DNA of 64,000 nucleotides from Streptomyces koelreuteriae (GCF_018604545.1 NZ_CP075896.1:4960001-5024000), one strand, 5' to 3'. Positions 32,379-41,583 are shown, counted from the first letter of the stretch. Translations and numbers: made by a program. The notes: generated by a model from the sequence alone, not told the origin.

Positions 32379-33724
32379 CGCCCACCCAGCAGCCCCGTAC
32401 GTACTGGCTGGAACACGCCTGGCTCGGCACGCACGTCGAGCCGGGCGTCGCCCTTGACGTCCACGACGACCGGATCACCGCCGTCCGCACCGAGGTCACC
32501 ACCCCGCCCCCCGGCGCCGAGATCCTGCGCGGCCTCACCCTCCCCGGGCTGGCCAACGCCCACAGCCACGCCTTCCACCGGGCCCTGCGCGGCACCGTCC
32601 AGGTCGGGTCCGGGACCTTCTGGACCTGGCGCGAGGTCATGTACGCCACGGCCGCCCGGCTCACCCCGGACACCTACCACGCCCTGGCCCGCGCCGTGTA
32701 CGCCGAGATGGCCCTGGCCGGCATCACGGCGGTCGGCGAGTTCCACTACGTCCACCACGCCCCCGGCGGCACCCCCTACGCCGACCCCAACGCGATGGGC
32801 GAGGCCCTGATCGCGGCCGCCGCCGAAGCCGGGATCCGCGTCACCCTCCTCGACACCGCCTATCTCTCCTCCGGCTTCGGGCAGCCGCCCTCCGCCCAGC
32901 AACTCCGCTTCTCCGACGGCACGGCGGACGCCTGGGCCGAACGCTGTTCAGTTCTCAAGGAACAGGATCACGCGCGGATCGGAGCGGCGATCCACTCCGT
33001 ACGGGCCGTGCCCGCCGACCAGCTGGCGACCGTCGCGCGGTGGGCCGAGGAGCGGCGGGCCCCGCTGCATGTGCACCTGTCGGAGCAGACCGCCGAGAAC
33101 GAGGCCTGCCTGGAGATCCACGGGTGCACTCCGACGCAGTTGCTCGCCCTGCACGGTGTCCTCGGGCCGCGCACGACCGGCGTCCACAACACCCACCTCA
33201 CCGCCGAGGACATCTCCCTCATCGGCGGCAGCGGCACCGGCACCTGTATGTGCCCCACGACCGAGCGAGACCTGGCCGACGGCATCGGGCCCGCTGCCGC
33301 CCTGCAGAACGAGGGCTCCCCGCTCTCCCTCGGCTCCGACAGCCACGCCGTCATCGACCTGCTGGAGGAGGCGCGGGCGCTGGAGCTGAACGAGCGGCTG
33401 CGCACCCGCACCCGGGGTCACTGGACGGCAGCGGCCCTGCTGCGGGCGGCCTCGGCCGACGGGCACGCCGCCCTCGGCTGGGAGGACGCCGGCGCCCTGG
33501 AACCGGGCGCGCTCGCCGACTTCACGACGGTCGCGCTCGACTCGGTCAGAACGGCTGGACCGCTTCCGCGGCTCGGGGCCGAGACGGCCGTATTCGCCGC
33601 GTCGGCAGCAGACGTGTCGCATACGGTCGTGGGAGGTCGGCACGTTGTACGGAACGGGGTCCACTCCCTCGTACCGGATGTGCCGAAAGCCCTCGCGGAC
33701 GCCGTCGAAGCCCTGCGCGGATGA
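32375..33724 (+). CDS. hutF: Formimidoylglutamate deiminase
   Basis: A 449-residue amidohydrolase-superfamily enzyme. The metal-binding HxH is in LANAHSHAFHR, later ligands are in HVHLSEQ and GVHNTHL, and the Asp is in LGSDSHAVID. The N-terminal YWLEHAWLG is characteristic of HutF. It deaminates N-formimidoyl-L-glutamate to N-formylglutamate and ammonia, the route used when HutG is of the deformylase type. The GTG overlaps the previous stop (GTGA), and its own stop overlaps a possible ATG for hutI. Confidence 0.92.
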   Translation: MTPTQQPRTYWLEHAWLGTHVEPGVALDVHDDRITAVRTEVTTPPPGAEILRGLTLPGLANAHSHAFHRALRGTVQVGSGTFWTWREVMYATAARLTPDTYHALARAVYAEMALAGITAVGEFHYVHHAPGGTPYADPNAMGEALIAAAAEAGIRVTLLDTAYLSSGFGQPPSAQQLRFSDGTADAWAERCSVLKEQDHARIGAAIHSVRAVPADQLATVARWAEERRAPLHVHLSEQTAENEACLEIHGCTPTQLLALHGVLGPRTTGVHNTHLTAEDISLIGGSGTGTCMCPTTERDLADGIGPAAALQNEGSPLSLGSDSHAVIDLLEEARALELNERLRTRTRGHWTAAALLRAASADGHAALGWEDAGALEPGALADFTTVALDSVRTAGPLPRLGAETAVFAASAADVSHTVVGGRHVVRNGVHSLVPDVPKALADAVEALRG

Positions 33725-33801
33725 CCCCGGGCCGCGCGCCTGGGCGGCCCGACTCCGCCCCCGAACCCGACCCCACCGCCGACCAGGCCACCAAGGACGC
33801 C

Positions 33802-35016
33802 ATGAGCAACGCGACGACCGTCAGCCCCGCCCACTCCGCGAGCACCGCAAGCACGCTCATCACGAACATCGCCAGCCTGGTCACCAACGACTCCTCCCTC
33901 GGTGACAGATCCCCCCTCGGACTGGTCCATGACGCGGCCGTCGCCATCGAGGGCGACCGCGTCGTGTGGACCGGTGATCAAAGCAAAGCACCCGCCACTG
34001 ACAATCGGGTCGACGCGGGTGGCAGGGCGGTGATCCCGGGCTTCGTCGACTCCCACTCGCACCTCGTCTTCGCGGGCGACCGCACGCAGGAGTTCAACGC
34101 CCGTATGTCGGGGCGGCCGTACAGCGCGGGCGGCATCCGCACGACCGTCGCCGCGACCCGCGCCGCGAGCGACGCGGAACTCGCGGCCAACGTCACCCGT
34201 TACCTCCGCGAGGCGCTGCACCAGGGCACCACCACCTTCGAGACCAAGTCGGGCTACGGCCTGACCGTCGAGGACGAGGCCCGGGCCCTGCGCGTCGCCG
34301 CCGCCCACACCGACGAGGTCACCTACCTCGGCGCCCACATCGTCGCCCCCGAGTTCGCCGAGGACCCCGCCGGTTACGTCGCCCTGGTCACCGGCGAGAT
34401 GCTCGACGCCTGCGCCCCGTACGCCCGCTGGATCGACGTCTTCTGCGAGAAGGGCGCGTTCGACGGCGACCAGGCCCGCGCGATCCTCAGCGCGGGCAAG
34501 GCCAAGGGCCTGCACCCCCGTATCCACGCCAACCAGCTCTCCTACGGCCCGGGCGTCCAGCTCGCCGTCGAGCTCGACGCGGCCAGCGCCGACCACTGCA
34601 CCCACCTCACGGACGCGGACGTCGACGCCCTGGCGAGCGGGGACACGGTCGCCACCCTGCTGCCCGGCGCGGAGTTCTCCACCCGGGCCGAGTGGCCGGA
34701 CGCCCGCCGCCTCCTCGACGCCGGTGTCACCGTGGCCCTGTCCACCGACTGCAACCCGGGCTCGTCCTTCACGTCGTCCGTGCCGTTCTGCGTCGCGCTC
34801 GCCGTACGGGACATGGGCATGACCCCGGACGAGGCCCTCTGGTCGGCCACGGCGGGCGGCGCGGCGGCCCTGCGGCGCACCGACATCGGCCGCGTCACGC
34901 CGGGCGCGTACGCCGATCTGACACTCCTCGACGCCCCGAGCCACGTCCACCTGGCCTACCGCCCGGGCGTCCCCCTGGTCACCGGGGTCTGGCGGCGCGG
35001 CGAAAGGGTGCTCTGA
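33802..35016 (+). CDS. hutI: Imidazolonepropionase
   Basis: A 404-residue amidohydrolase converting 4-imidazolone-5-propionate to formimidoylglutamate. The metal-binding HxH is in VDSHSHLVFAG. Family motifs are FETKSGYGLTVEDE, IHANQLS, HCTHL and STDCNPGSS. The ATG at 33802 has AAGGA four bases away and yields a family-length protein. An alternative ATG at 33721 overlaps the hutF stop and would add a 27-residue Pro/Asp-rich leader. It is last of the catabolic genes in the operon. Confidence 0.94.
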   Translation: MSNATTVSPAHSASTASTLITNIASLVTNDSSLGDRSPLGLVHDAAVAIEGDRVVWTGDQSKAPATDNRVDAGGRAVIPGFVDSHSHLVFAGDRTQEFNARMSGRPYSAGGIRTTVAATRAASDAELAANVTRYLREALHQGTTTFETKSGYGLTVEDEARALRVAAAHTDEVTYLGAHIVAPEFAEDPAGYVALVTGEMLDACAPYARWIDVFCEKGAFDGDQARAILSAGKAKGLHPRIHANQLSYGPGVQLAVELDAASADHCTHLTDADVDALASGDTVATLLPGAEFSTRAEWPDARRLLDAGVTVALSTDCNPGSSFTSSVPFCVALAVRDMGMTPDEALWSATAGGAAALRRTDIGRVTPGAYADLTLLDAPSHVHLAYRPGVPLVTGVWRRGERVL

Positions 35017-35023
35017 TGGGCCG

Positions 35024-35344
35024 GTGATGAAGCACTGGTCGGCACCGCTCCTGGTGAACCTGCTGCTCGGGATCCCGGCGGTGGTGCCGATCTGGTTGCT
35101 CTGGTACCTCGCGGCGAACTGGCCGCTCGCCGATCTCGGGCTGACGGTGCGGGAGCCGACGGAGAACGACGGCATGGCCGTCTGGCTCGTCATCGTCGTT
35201 CCGGTCGTCGCGCTGTTCGGCGTGATCTGGTGGCTGGCCAACATGCCGCTGCGGCGCCGGACGGCGCTGGCTCCGCGCACGTACTGGCTGCTGAGCCTGG
35301 CGGCGCCGCTGCTGCCCACGGCCGTCCTGATCCTCGTCTCCTGA
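35024..35344 (+). CDS. Small membrane protein after hutI
   Basis: A 106-residue protein with three hydrophobic helices: PLLVNLLLGIPAVVPIWLLW, VWLVIVVPVVALFGVIWWLA and YWLLSLAAPLLPTAVLILV. The start is GTG at 35024 or the ATG one codon later, seven bases after the hutI stop, so it is probably co-transcribed with hut. No family recognised. Whether it relates to histidine uptake is speculation. Confidence 0.75.
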   Translation: MMKHWSAPLLVNLLLGIPAVVPIWLLWYLAANWPLADLGLTVREPTENDGMAVWLVIVVPVVALFGVIWWLANMPLRRRTALAPRTYWLLSLAAPLLPTAVLILVS

Positions 35345-35377
35345 AGATCACGGCCGCGGCCCGCCCGTGACACGCGC

Positions 35378-35407
35378 TCGGGGGCGGACCGTGAGGTCCG
35401 CCCCCGA
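35378..35407. terminator. Bidirectional terminator between hut operon and sigma gene
   Basis: A perfect 13-bp stem, TCGGGGGCGGACC (35378-35390) with 35395-35407 and a GTGA loop, lies between convergent stops. Confidence 0.88.
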
Positions 35408-35440
35408 AGGACACGTCACCCGACTGGGATCACCTGAGGA

Positions 35441-36355
35441 TCACTCCTCGACGGTCAGCCCCTTGCGCAGCCGTACCAGCGTGCGCGACAGCAGGCGCGA
35501 CACGTGCATCTGCGAGATGCCCAGTTCCTCGCCGATCTCCGACTGCGTCAGACCCGCGACGAAGCGCAGCGACAGGATCTTCCGGTCGCGCGGCGGGAGT
35601 TCGGCGATCAGCGGCTTCAACGACTCGACGTACTCGATGCCTTCGAGTCCGTGGTCCTCGTAGCCGATGCGGTCCGCGAGCGCGCCCTCGGAGTCGTCCT
35701 CCTCCGGCTGGGCGTCCAGCGAGGAGGCGGTGTAGGCGTTCGAGGCGGCCATGCCCTCGACGACCTCGTCCTTGGACAGGCCCAGGCGCTCGGCCAGTTC
35801 CGTCACCGTCGGGGCGCGGTCCAGCTTCTGGGCCAGCTCGTCACCGGCCTTGGCCAGGTCGAGCCGGAGCTCCTGGAGCCGCCGCGGCACGCGCACGGAC
35901 CACGAGGTGTCGCGGAAGAAGCGCTTGATCTCGCCGACGATCGTCGGCATGGCGAACGTGGGGAACTCGACGCCCCGGGAGAGCTCGAACCGGTCGATCG
36001 CCTTGATCAGGCCGATGGTGCCGACCTGGATGATGTCCTCCATCGGCTCGCTGCGGGAGCGGAACCGGGAAGCGGCGAACTTGACCAGCGCGAGATTCAG
36101 TTCGACCAGCGTGTTGCGGACGTACGAGTACTCGTGCGTGCCTTCCTCCAGCGCTTCGAGGCGCTCGAAGAGGGTCTTGGACAGAGCCCGTGCGTCGACC
36201 GCGTCGACCTGCTCGTACGGGGGAATGTCCGGAAGTCCGGCGAGAAGGTCGTCCTGTGTGACGAGCGTCTCGTCCTGCTCGATGGGATCCAGATGTTCCG
36301 GAGGGGGTGTCGACGTCGCTTTCTGGGTACGCGATGCGTCGAGCCGGGGTGACAT
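35441..36355 (-). CDS. sigI: SigB/SigF/SigG-family alternative sigma factor
   Basis: A 304-residue sigma-70 group 3 protein. Region 2 contains MEDIIQVGTIGLIKAIDRF and GVEFPTFAMPTIVGEIKRFFRD. Region 3 is LDRAPTVTELAERLGLS, and region 4 has the HTH TQSEIGEELGISQMHVSRLL. The start is ATG 36355 because GGAGG is five bases upstream; two upstream in-frame ATGs lack a site. It is divergent from an anti-sigma antagonist and anti-sigma kinase, matching the S. coelicolor set I recall as sigI-arsI-prsI. It is a stress or development factor under partner-switching control. Confidence 0.9.
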   Translation of the reverse strand: MSPRLDASRTQKATSTPPPEHLDPIEQDETLVTQDDLLAGLPDIPPYEQVDAVDARALSKTLFERLEALEEGTHEYSYVRNTLVELNLALVKFAASRFRSRSEPMEDIIQVGTIGLIKAIDRFELSRGVEFPTFAMPTIVGEIKRFFRDTSWSVRVPRRLQELRLDLAKAGDELAQKLDRAPTVTELAERLGLSKDEVVEGMAASNAYTASSLDAQPEEDDSEGALADRIGYEDHGLEGIEYVESLKPLIAELPPRDRKILSLRFVAGLTQSEIGEELGISQMHVSRLLSRTLVRLRKGLTVEE

Positions 36356-36442
36356 GATGTCCTCCATCGTTCTCGGCATAAGGCTGCCGGAGCCATTACG
36401 TGCACTGCGGTGTGCGGCGCCTCCAAAGCCGGCCGTGGTGTC

Positions 36443-36448
36443 GGGTAC
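36443..36448 (+). promoter_or_regulatory. SigB-type -10 like element GGGTAC
   Basis: GGGTAC in the divergent region matches the -10 used by Streptomyces SigB-family sigma factors, and GGGTAG occurs on the other strand at 36464-36469. I could not find a convincing -35 (GNNT) for either. Confidence 0.25.
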
Positions 36449-36609
36449 GTGTCCTTACTAGGCCTACCCGCTTTCCTGAGCCCACCGCAAGTGCGTTCTG
36501 TGGGCATATGTCCGTTTGTGTGTAGTTGTTCGGGTGTCGAAGCGTGTCAGGAAGGCGTAGTGTTCGAGGGCGTCAGCAAGCAGCCTCGACGTCAGGAGAG
36601 AGAGACGGC

Positions 36610-36987
36610 ATGGACCGCGGGACGGTCGGCAGCGCACAGTCTGGCCGGCTTCTGGTGGAGGTGCGGGAAGAGGGCTCTAGTGCCGTCGTGACCCCGGCGG
36701 GTGAGTTGGATCACCACACCGCCGATTTGTTGCGTGAGCCACTCGAGGACTGCCTCGCCAAGGGATTCAAGCGCCTGGTGATCGACTGCGCGCGCCTGGA
36801 GTTCTGCGACTCCACGGGGCTCAATGTGCTCCTCGGCGCCCGGCTGAAGGCGGAGGCCGCCGGTGGCGGCGTGACCCTCGCCGGGATGCAGCCGGTGGTG
36901 GCGCGCGTCTTCGAGATCACGGGCGCGGACGCGGTCTTCACCGTCCACGACACGCTGCAGGCGGCCCTGGCCGACGAGTCGAGCTGA
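36610..36987 (+). CDS. arsI: Anti-sigma factor antagonist (STAS domain)
   Basis: A 125-residue STAS protein of the SpoIIAA/RsbV type. The phosphorylatable serine is Ser68 in EFCDSTGLNVLL, preceded by VTPAGELDHHTADLL. When unphosphorylated it binds the anti-sigma kinase and frees the sigma factor. The ATG at 36610 lies 11 bases after AGGAGAG. It reads the same way as the kinase gene 243 bp downstream and divergently from sigI. Confidence 0.92.
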   Translation: MDRGTVGSAQSGRLLVEVREEGSSAVVTPAGELDHHTADLLREPLEDCLAKGFKRLVIDCARLEFCDSTGLNVLLGARLKAEAAGGGVTLAGMQPVVARVFEITGADAVFTVHDTLQAALADESS

Positions 36988-37230
36988 GCGGCGGTGCGTC
37001 GGCGCGCCGAGCCTCGGCCTTCCCTCTGTGACCGACGTCCTAGGTCCGTCACGCCTTTCGTGCCGAATCCGGGGGTGTTCCCCCGGGACGCCAGGGCAGG
37101 AGACATCCTGAACCTGTTGGCTACCGGGGTGGCGGGGGTGCAGCGAAACCGATACGCCGCGCACTGCGTGACTGACTGTGTACAGAATCTTGTGAATCGT
37201 GAACTGGTGAATCGGTGAGGTGAAGCGCTG

Positions 37231-37785
37231 ATGAGCACCACCCGGCCTTACCCGCCGGGCGACCGCGGGCCGGAGCCCAGCGGCGCTTCCGGGGCGTCCG
37301 ACGGTGGCGTACCGGCGGCCACGGTGTCCGGCGAGGGCGTGGGCGCGCCGTCCGGAGCCGCGGCGCCGCCGGGGGGTCGGCAGGTGCGCCGGCTGAGCTT
37401 CGACGGGGAGAGCGGTGTCGTTCCGCTCGCCCGCGACTTCACCCGCCAGGCGCTGTACGCGTGGGGCTGGCTGCCGGCCGCCTCCGCCGACCAGCGGGCC
37501 GCCGCCGAGGATGTGCTGCTCGTCGTCTCCGAGCTGGTCACCAACGCGTGCCTGCACGCCGAGGGGCCGGACCAGCTCTGGATCACCTGCGACAACAAGG
37601 TGATCCGCCTGGAGGTCGCCGACCGGGGCACCGGGCAGCCGGCTCCCCGCACTCCGCACCGGGCGGGGCGCCCGGGCGGCCACGGCATGTTCATCGTCCA
37701 GCGGCTGTGCCTCGACTGGGGTGTGGTGCGCACGCCGGGGGTCGCCGGCAAGACGGTGTGGGCGGAACTGGGCGCACCCGCCTGA
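37231..37785 (+). CDS. prsI: Anti-sigma factor, HATPase (GHKL) serine kinase
   Basis: A 184-residue protein. A Gly/Ala/Pro-rich N-terminus of about 50 residues leads to an RsbW/SpoIIAB-like ATPase: N box SELVTNACLHA, G1 box VADRGTGQPAP, G2 region RPGGHGMFIVQRL. It binds and inhibits the sigma factor and phosphorylates the antagonist. The ATG follows GTGAGGTGAAG. Upstream lies a direct repeat GTGAATCG (about 37193 and 37209) whose role is unknown. Confidence 0.9.
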   Translation: MSTTRPYPPGDRGPEPSGASGASDGGVPAATVSGEGVGAPSGAAAPPGGRQVRRLSFDGESGVVPLARDFTRQALYAWGWLPAASADQRAAAEDVLLVVSELVTNACLHAEGPDQLWITCDNKVIRLEVADRGTGQPAPRTPHRAGRPGGHGMFIVQRLCLDWGVVRTPGVAGKTVWAELGAPA

Positions 37786-37963
37786 CCGGGACCGTCCACC
37801 GGTCCCCACGGATTCCCCGCCGTACATCCCCTCATACGTCACATGCCGCGCGCCGGATCGCCACAGATCCGGCGCGTGCTGTGTCTTCCTTCCTCAAGGC
37901 CCCGGGCGTACCTTGACGGCCCGTTCTGATACGCCGTCAGGAAACAGGAAGGGGAGTGGCGCC

Positions 37964-38662
37964 GTGCCGTACCGGATGCGCACCGCCGCGCTCGCGTCCG
38001 CCGCGGCCCTGGCCGGCTCGGCGGTGCTGATGGCCGCCCCCGTGGCCCGGGCCGAGGTCGTCGACGTCAACTACCAGTGCAAGACGCCGATCGGCGACAA
38101 GAGCGCCGTCTCGCCCATCGACATCAAGGGCGTCGAGGACGGCGACGGCTACAAGATCACCATGTCCTGGCAGAAGGGCGTCTCCTCCAGCCCCGTCGAA
38201 CTGGGCAAGGGCGCGATGACCCCGAGCGCCACGATCGCCCTGGGCGGCGCCGACGACGGCACCCTGACGGTGACCGGCCCCGCCAACGACGCCGCCCTGC
38301 CGGCCAACACCCCGATCAAGATCAACGACTTGAGCGGGACGTACACGCCGAAGAAGAGCGGCGAGGTCACCTTCACGGCCGGTGTGCTCACCATCAAGGC
38401 CCTCGGTACGACGACCACCTGCACCCCGACCAACGACCCGGGCCCGTCCCTGACCCTCGACGTCAAGGCCGCGAGCGGCGGCGGTACCGGCTCCGCCCAG
38501 GGCGGCGGCTCCGGCCCGGACACCGGCGCCGGGCTCCCGCAGACCGGACCCGAGGACTCGGCCATCGCCCTCGGCACCCTCGGCGGCACGGTCCTGCTCG
38601 CCGGCGCGGCGGGCACCCTGTGGCTGACACGCCGTCACCAGAGCTCCCGCGTTCGCCACTGA
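37964..38662 (+). CDS. Secreted cell-wall protein with LPQTG sorting signal
   Basis: A 232-residue surface protein. Signal peptide residues are about 1-32 (hydrophobic core LASAAALAGSAVLMAAPV, cleavage near ARA). A beta-rich exported domain of about 140 residues contains two widely spaced cysteines. A Gly/Ser linker leads to a C-terminal sortase signal: LPQTG, hydrophobic helix (IALGTLGGTVLLAGAAGTLW) and basic tail RRHQSSRVRH. It would be covalently attached to peptidoglycan by a sortase. Exported domain function unknown. The GTG start has GGAG with seven-base spacing. Confidence 0.85.
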   Translation: MPYRMRTAALASAAALAGSAVLMAAPVARAEVVDVNYQCKTPIGDKSAVSPIDIKGVEDGDGYKITMSWQKGVSSSPVELGKGAMTPSATIALGGADDGTLTVTGPANDAALPANTPIKINDLSGTYTPKKSGEVTFTAGVLTIKALGTTTTCTPTNDPGPSLTLDVKAASGGGTGSAQGGGSGPDTGAGLPQTGPEDSAIALGTLGGTVLLAGAAGTLWLTRRHQSSRVRH

Positions 38663-38969
38663 GCATGCGCGGGACGTTTGCGGCAGCCGACGGCGCCCAC
38701 GGGCGGCCCGGTCGGCCGCGGCCGTTGGCACGGGTTCGCGCGGACGCCGCTGAGCGCGGGGCGGTGCGCTCGCCCGGGTGTCTGGCGGAGCCGGCTGCTC
38801 GGAGCGCCGATGCCGTGTGCGGGTCCCCACGCCCGCCGGAGGCGACGCACGCAAGCCTCGGGTGCTCACTGGAGCTGACCGTTCGGGCCCCTGCCGATGC
38901 CGTGAGCATGCCCGGACGCCCGCCGGAGTCGACACCGTATGCCCGCCCCGGACGATCCCTGGAGCCCTG
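38663..38969 (+). other. 307-bp spacer between two surface-protein genes
   Basis: No gene or signal is clear. It consists largely of imperfect repeat units (see 38808-38966) and lacks an obvious terminator; GGAG at 38961 is the ribosome binding site of the next gene. Confidence 0.5.
38808..38966 (+). repeat. Degenerate tandem duplication
   Basis: Two copies start at 38808 and 38895, both opening CGATGCCGTG. They share ACGCCCGCCGGAG and end in CTGGAGC (38870 and 38960), so the period is 87-90 bp. A still more diverged unit may precede them. The spacer seems to have grown by duplication. Confidence 0.5.
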
Positions 38970-40010
38970 ATGTCGCGCGCCGCGCGCCTTCCGTACCCGT
39001 TGCTCGCGGTTCTGCTGGTGCTTCTGGCGGTTCTGGCGGGAGCCGCACCCGTAGGGGCGGTGGAGCGGCCCCGGGTCCAGTTGTCCGCCGCGGAGGCGGG
39101 GGCGGGTGGGGTGGTCACGGTCAGTGGGAGCGGCTGGCGGGCGCGTGCTCTGCTGACGTTGCTGGTCTGCGGGCAGGCCGAGCCGGAGCGGGGGGTGACC
39201 GGGGGGAGCAACTCCTGTGCCAACGCCGACGGCAGGGCCGTCACCACGGACGCCGAGGGGCGCTTTCGCCGTACGCTGCCCGTCGTCGAGCCACCCGTGC
39301 CGTGCCCCTGCGTGGTGCACGTGGAGACGGTGACCGGAGCCGATGCCGAGGCGGACGCCGCGCTTCAGGTCGCCGGGCACACCGTCGAGCCGCTGCCCGC
39401 GGAACGGTCCGGGGGACGGCTCTCCCTGCTCGCGGACACCCGGCTGCGCGGTGAGAGCGGGCTGCTGACCTGGTTCGGCTCGCCGCCGGCCCGGACCCTG
39501 GAGGTCACCGTCGGCAACGTCGGCACGTCCCCCGTGAAGAACCCCGTCTTCCAGGTCGGCACCGCCCACGGCGTGTTCGCCCCGCAGTGGCAGGACCAGC
39601 GCTGGCGCGGCACGATCCGGCCCGGCGGCGAGGCCCGTATCGAGCTGCCCGTGGAGCTCGCCGCCGGGGCGCACGGCGACTACACGGTGTCCCTGAAGTA
39701 CGGCGGCAAGGTCCTCGCCGAACACCCCTGGGGCGTGGGCCGCCCCTGGGGCGTGACCCTGTTCTGGGCCCTGGTCCTCCTGGTCGTACCGGCGGCGCTG
39801 CTCCGCGCCGGACTGGCCCTGGTGGACCACCTACGGCCTCGCCGCCCCGGCCACGCGGCCCGCCCGGCCCGTCGTACAGGGCTGCGCCCCTCAAGGGTGA
39901 CCACCCCCTCCGCCGCCCCGGCCCTGCCCTGGGTCACCCCCGACGCCGGCCCGGACGACGCGGGGCGGCCCTCCGCGTCGTACCGAAAGGACCCGACGAC
40001 GAAGGCCTGA
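38970..40010 (+). CDS. Secreted/membrane protein with neocarzinostatin-like N-terminal domain
   Basis: A 346-residue protein. The signal sequence is LLAVLLVLLAVLAGAAPVGA. The following domain (about 32-135; GGVVTVSGSGW, paired cysteines VCGQ and PCPCVVHV) resembles the immunoglobulin-like neocarzinostatin/actinoxanthin apoprotein fold. A second beta domain (140-250) precedes one transmembrane helix (VTLFWALVLLVVPAALLRAG) and a basic, Pro-rich cytoplasmic tail. It is anchored in the membrane with its domains outside. No enediyne genes are present, so this is a structural homology only. The ATG at 38970 has GGAG five bases upstream. Confidence 0.75.
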   Translation: MSRAARLPYPLLAVLLVLLAVLAGAAPVGAVERPRVQLSAAEAGAGGVVTVSGSGWRARALLTLLVCGQAEPERGVTGGSNSCANADGRAVTTDAEGRFRRTLPVVEPPVPCPCVVHVETVTGADAEADAALQVAGHTVEPLPAERSGGRLSLLADTRLRGESGLLTWFGSPPARTLEVTVGNVGTSPVKNPVFQVGTAHGVFAPQWQDQRWRGTIRPGGEARIELPVELAAGAHGDYTVSLKYGGKVLAEHPWGVGRPWGVTLFWALVLLVVPAALLRAGLALVDHLRPRRPGHAARPARRTGLRPSRVTTPSAAPALPWVTPDAGPDDAGRPSASYRKDPTTKA

Positions 40011-40029
40011 CCGGCGCGAGCGCACGCGA

Positions 40030-40064
40030 AAGGGCCGCCGCGTCCCGAGGATGCGGCGGCCCTT
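40030..40064. terminator. Bidirectional terminator
   Basis: AAGGGCCGCCGC (40030-40041) pairs with 40053-40064 over 12 bp, between convergent stops at 40010 and 40087. Confidence 0.8.
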
Positions 40065-40086
40065 CGTCATGGCCCGGCGGGACGGC

Positions 40087-41583
40087 TCAGCGGACGTCGC
40101 CCATGAGCTCCTTGACCTTCTTGCGGTACATCCACACCGCGGCACCCGCGAGGACGGCGAGCGTCGCCTCCAGAGCCACGATGTTCGCCTTGTTCAGGTC
40201 GACCCCGGCGATGGAGAGCAGGCCGGTCGTGGCGTCACCGGCGGTGACGGCCAGGAACCAGACGCCCATCATCTGCGAGGCGTACTTCGCGGGAGCCATC
40301 TTCGTCGTCACCGACAGACCCACCGGGGAGAGCAGCAGCTCACCGACGGTCTGCGTGAAGTAGATCGCCACCAGCCACAGCGCCGCCGCCTTGTGACCGC
40401 CCTCGGCGATCGACAGCGGGGCGAGGAACAGGAAGAAGGACGCGCCGACCAGGACCAGACCCGAGCCGAACTTCACGATCGTGCTCGGCTCCTTGCCGCG
40501 CCGGTTCAGCGCCAGCCAGAACCAGGCGAAGACCGGGGCCAGCGCCATGATCAGGACCGGGTTGACCGACTGGTACCAGGAGACCGGGAAGCCCCAGCCG
40601 AAGACGCTGTTCTCGGCGGAGGAGTCCGCGAAGATCGACAGGGTCGAGCCGCCCTGGTCGTAGATCATCCAGAACACGGCCGCGGCCAGGAAGAACCAGA
40701 TGTACGCGGACATCTTCGACTGCTCGGCACGGTCCAGGTCCTTGTCGCGCTTGATGCGGACCAGGACCAACGTCGGGATGATCACGCCCAGCAGGGTCAG
40801 CGGGACCAGGATCCAGTTCAGCGTGTAGTGGCCGGAGAAGCCGACGATCGCGTAGAAGACGACCGCGATACCGGCCCAGATCGCCGCCTTGCGCAGCGTC
40901 GAGGCCTTCTCCTCGCCGGACAGCGGCGTCGGGACGACACTGGAGCGCTCGGCCAGGTTGCGCGAGCCGATCAGGAACTGGACGACACCCAGCGCCATGC
41001 CGAGCGCGGCGAGCGCGAAGCCCAGGTGCCAGTTGACGCTCTCACCGATGGTGCCGATGATCAGCGGCGCCGCGAAGGCACCGAGGTTGATGCCCATGTA
41101 GAAGACGGTGAAGCCACCGTCGCGGCGCGGGTCGTCCGGTCCGTCGTAGAGGTGGCCGACCATCGTCGAGATGTTGGCCTTCAGCAGGCCCGAACCGATC
41201 GCGACCAGGCCGAGACCGGCGTAGAAGGTGCTGGAGGAGGGCAGGGCCAGCGTGAGGTGGCCCAGCATGATGACGCCGCCCGCGATGGCGACGGTCTTGC
41301 GCGGCCCCCAGACGCGGTCGCCGAACCAGCCGCCGGGCATCGTGAGCAGGTACACCAGCGACACGTACACGGAGTAGATCGCCGTCGCCGTCCCCGCGGG
41401 CAGGTGCAGGCCACCCGGGGCCACCAGGTACAGCGGGAGCAGGGCCCTCATGCCGTAGTAGGAGAACCTCTCCCACATCTCGGTCATGAAGAGAGTGGCC
41501 AGTCCGCGGGGGTGGCCGAAGAAGGTCTTCTCGGAGCCGGGGGTGCCCGGGCGGGCCGAGTCCTTCGTCAGGCTGGACGCCAT
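40087..41583 (-). CDS. POT-family proton-dependent oligopeptide transporter
   Basis: A 498-residue, about 14-helix PTR2/POT transporter. The family motif ERFSYYGMRALLPLYL in helix 1 contains the ExxERFxYY proton-coupling residues. A second signature is FTVFYMGINLGAFAAPL, with a helix-10 type motif SPVGLSVTTKMAPAKYASQMMG. It imports di- and tripeptides with protons. The ATG at 41583 has AAGGA upstream. The gene is on its own with a 493-bp upstream region. Confidence 0.93.
   Translation of the reverse strand: MASSLTKDSARPGTPGSEKTFFGHPRGLATLFMTEMWERFSYYGMRALLPLYLVAPGGLHLPAGTATAIYSVYVSLVYLLTMPGGWFGDRVWGPRKTVAIAGGVIMLGHLTLALPSSSTFYAGLGLVAIGSGLLKANISTMVGHLYDGPDDPRRDGGFTVFYMGINLGAFAAPLIIGTIGESVNWHLGFALAALGMALGVVQFLIGSRNLAERSSVVPTPLSGEEKASTLRKAAIWAGIAVVFYAIVGFSGHYTLNWILVPLTLLGVIIPTLVLVRIKRDKDLDRAEQSKMSAYIWFFLAAAVFWMIYDQGGSTLSIFADSSAENSVFGWGFPVSWYQSVNPVLIMALAPVFAWFWLALNRRGKEPSTIVKFGSGLVLVGASFFLFLAPLSIAEGGHKAAALWLVAIYFTQTVGELLLSPVGLSVTTKMAPAKYASQMMGVWFLAVTAGDATTGLLSIAGVDLNKANIVALEATLAVLAGAAVWMYRKKVKELMGDVR

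Noticed and set aside
36367..36379. Upstream in-frame ATG codons for the sigma factor
   Set aside because: Neither has a ribosome binding site, while GGAGG precedes the ATG at 36355 at the right distance.
38970..40010. Enediyne apoprotein / resistance function suggested by the neocarzinostatin-like domain
   Set aside because: No enediyne biosynthetic genes are in the window and the protein has extra domains and a membrane anchor, so only a fold-level resemblance is claimed.
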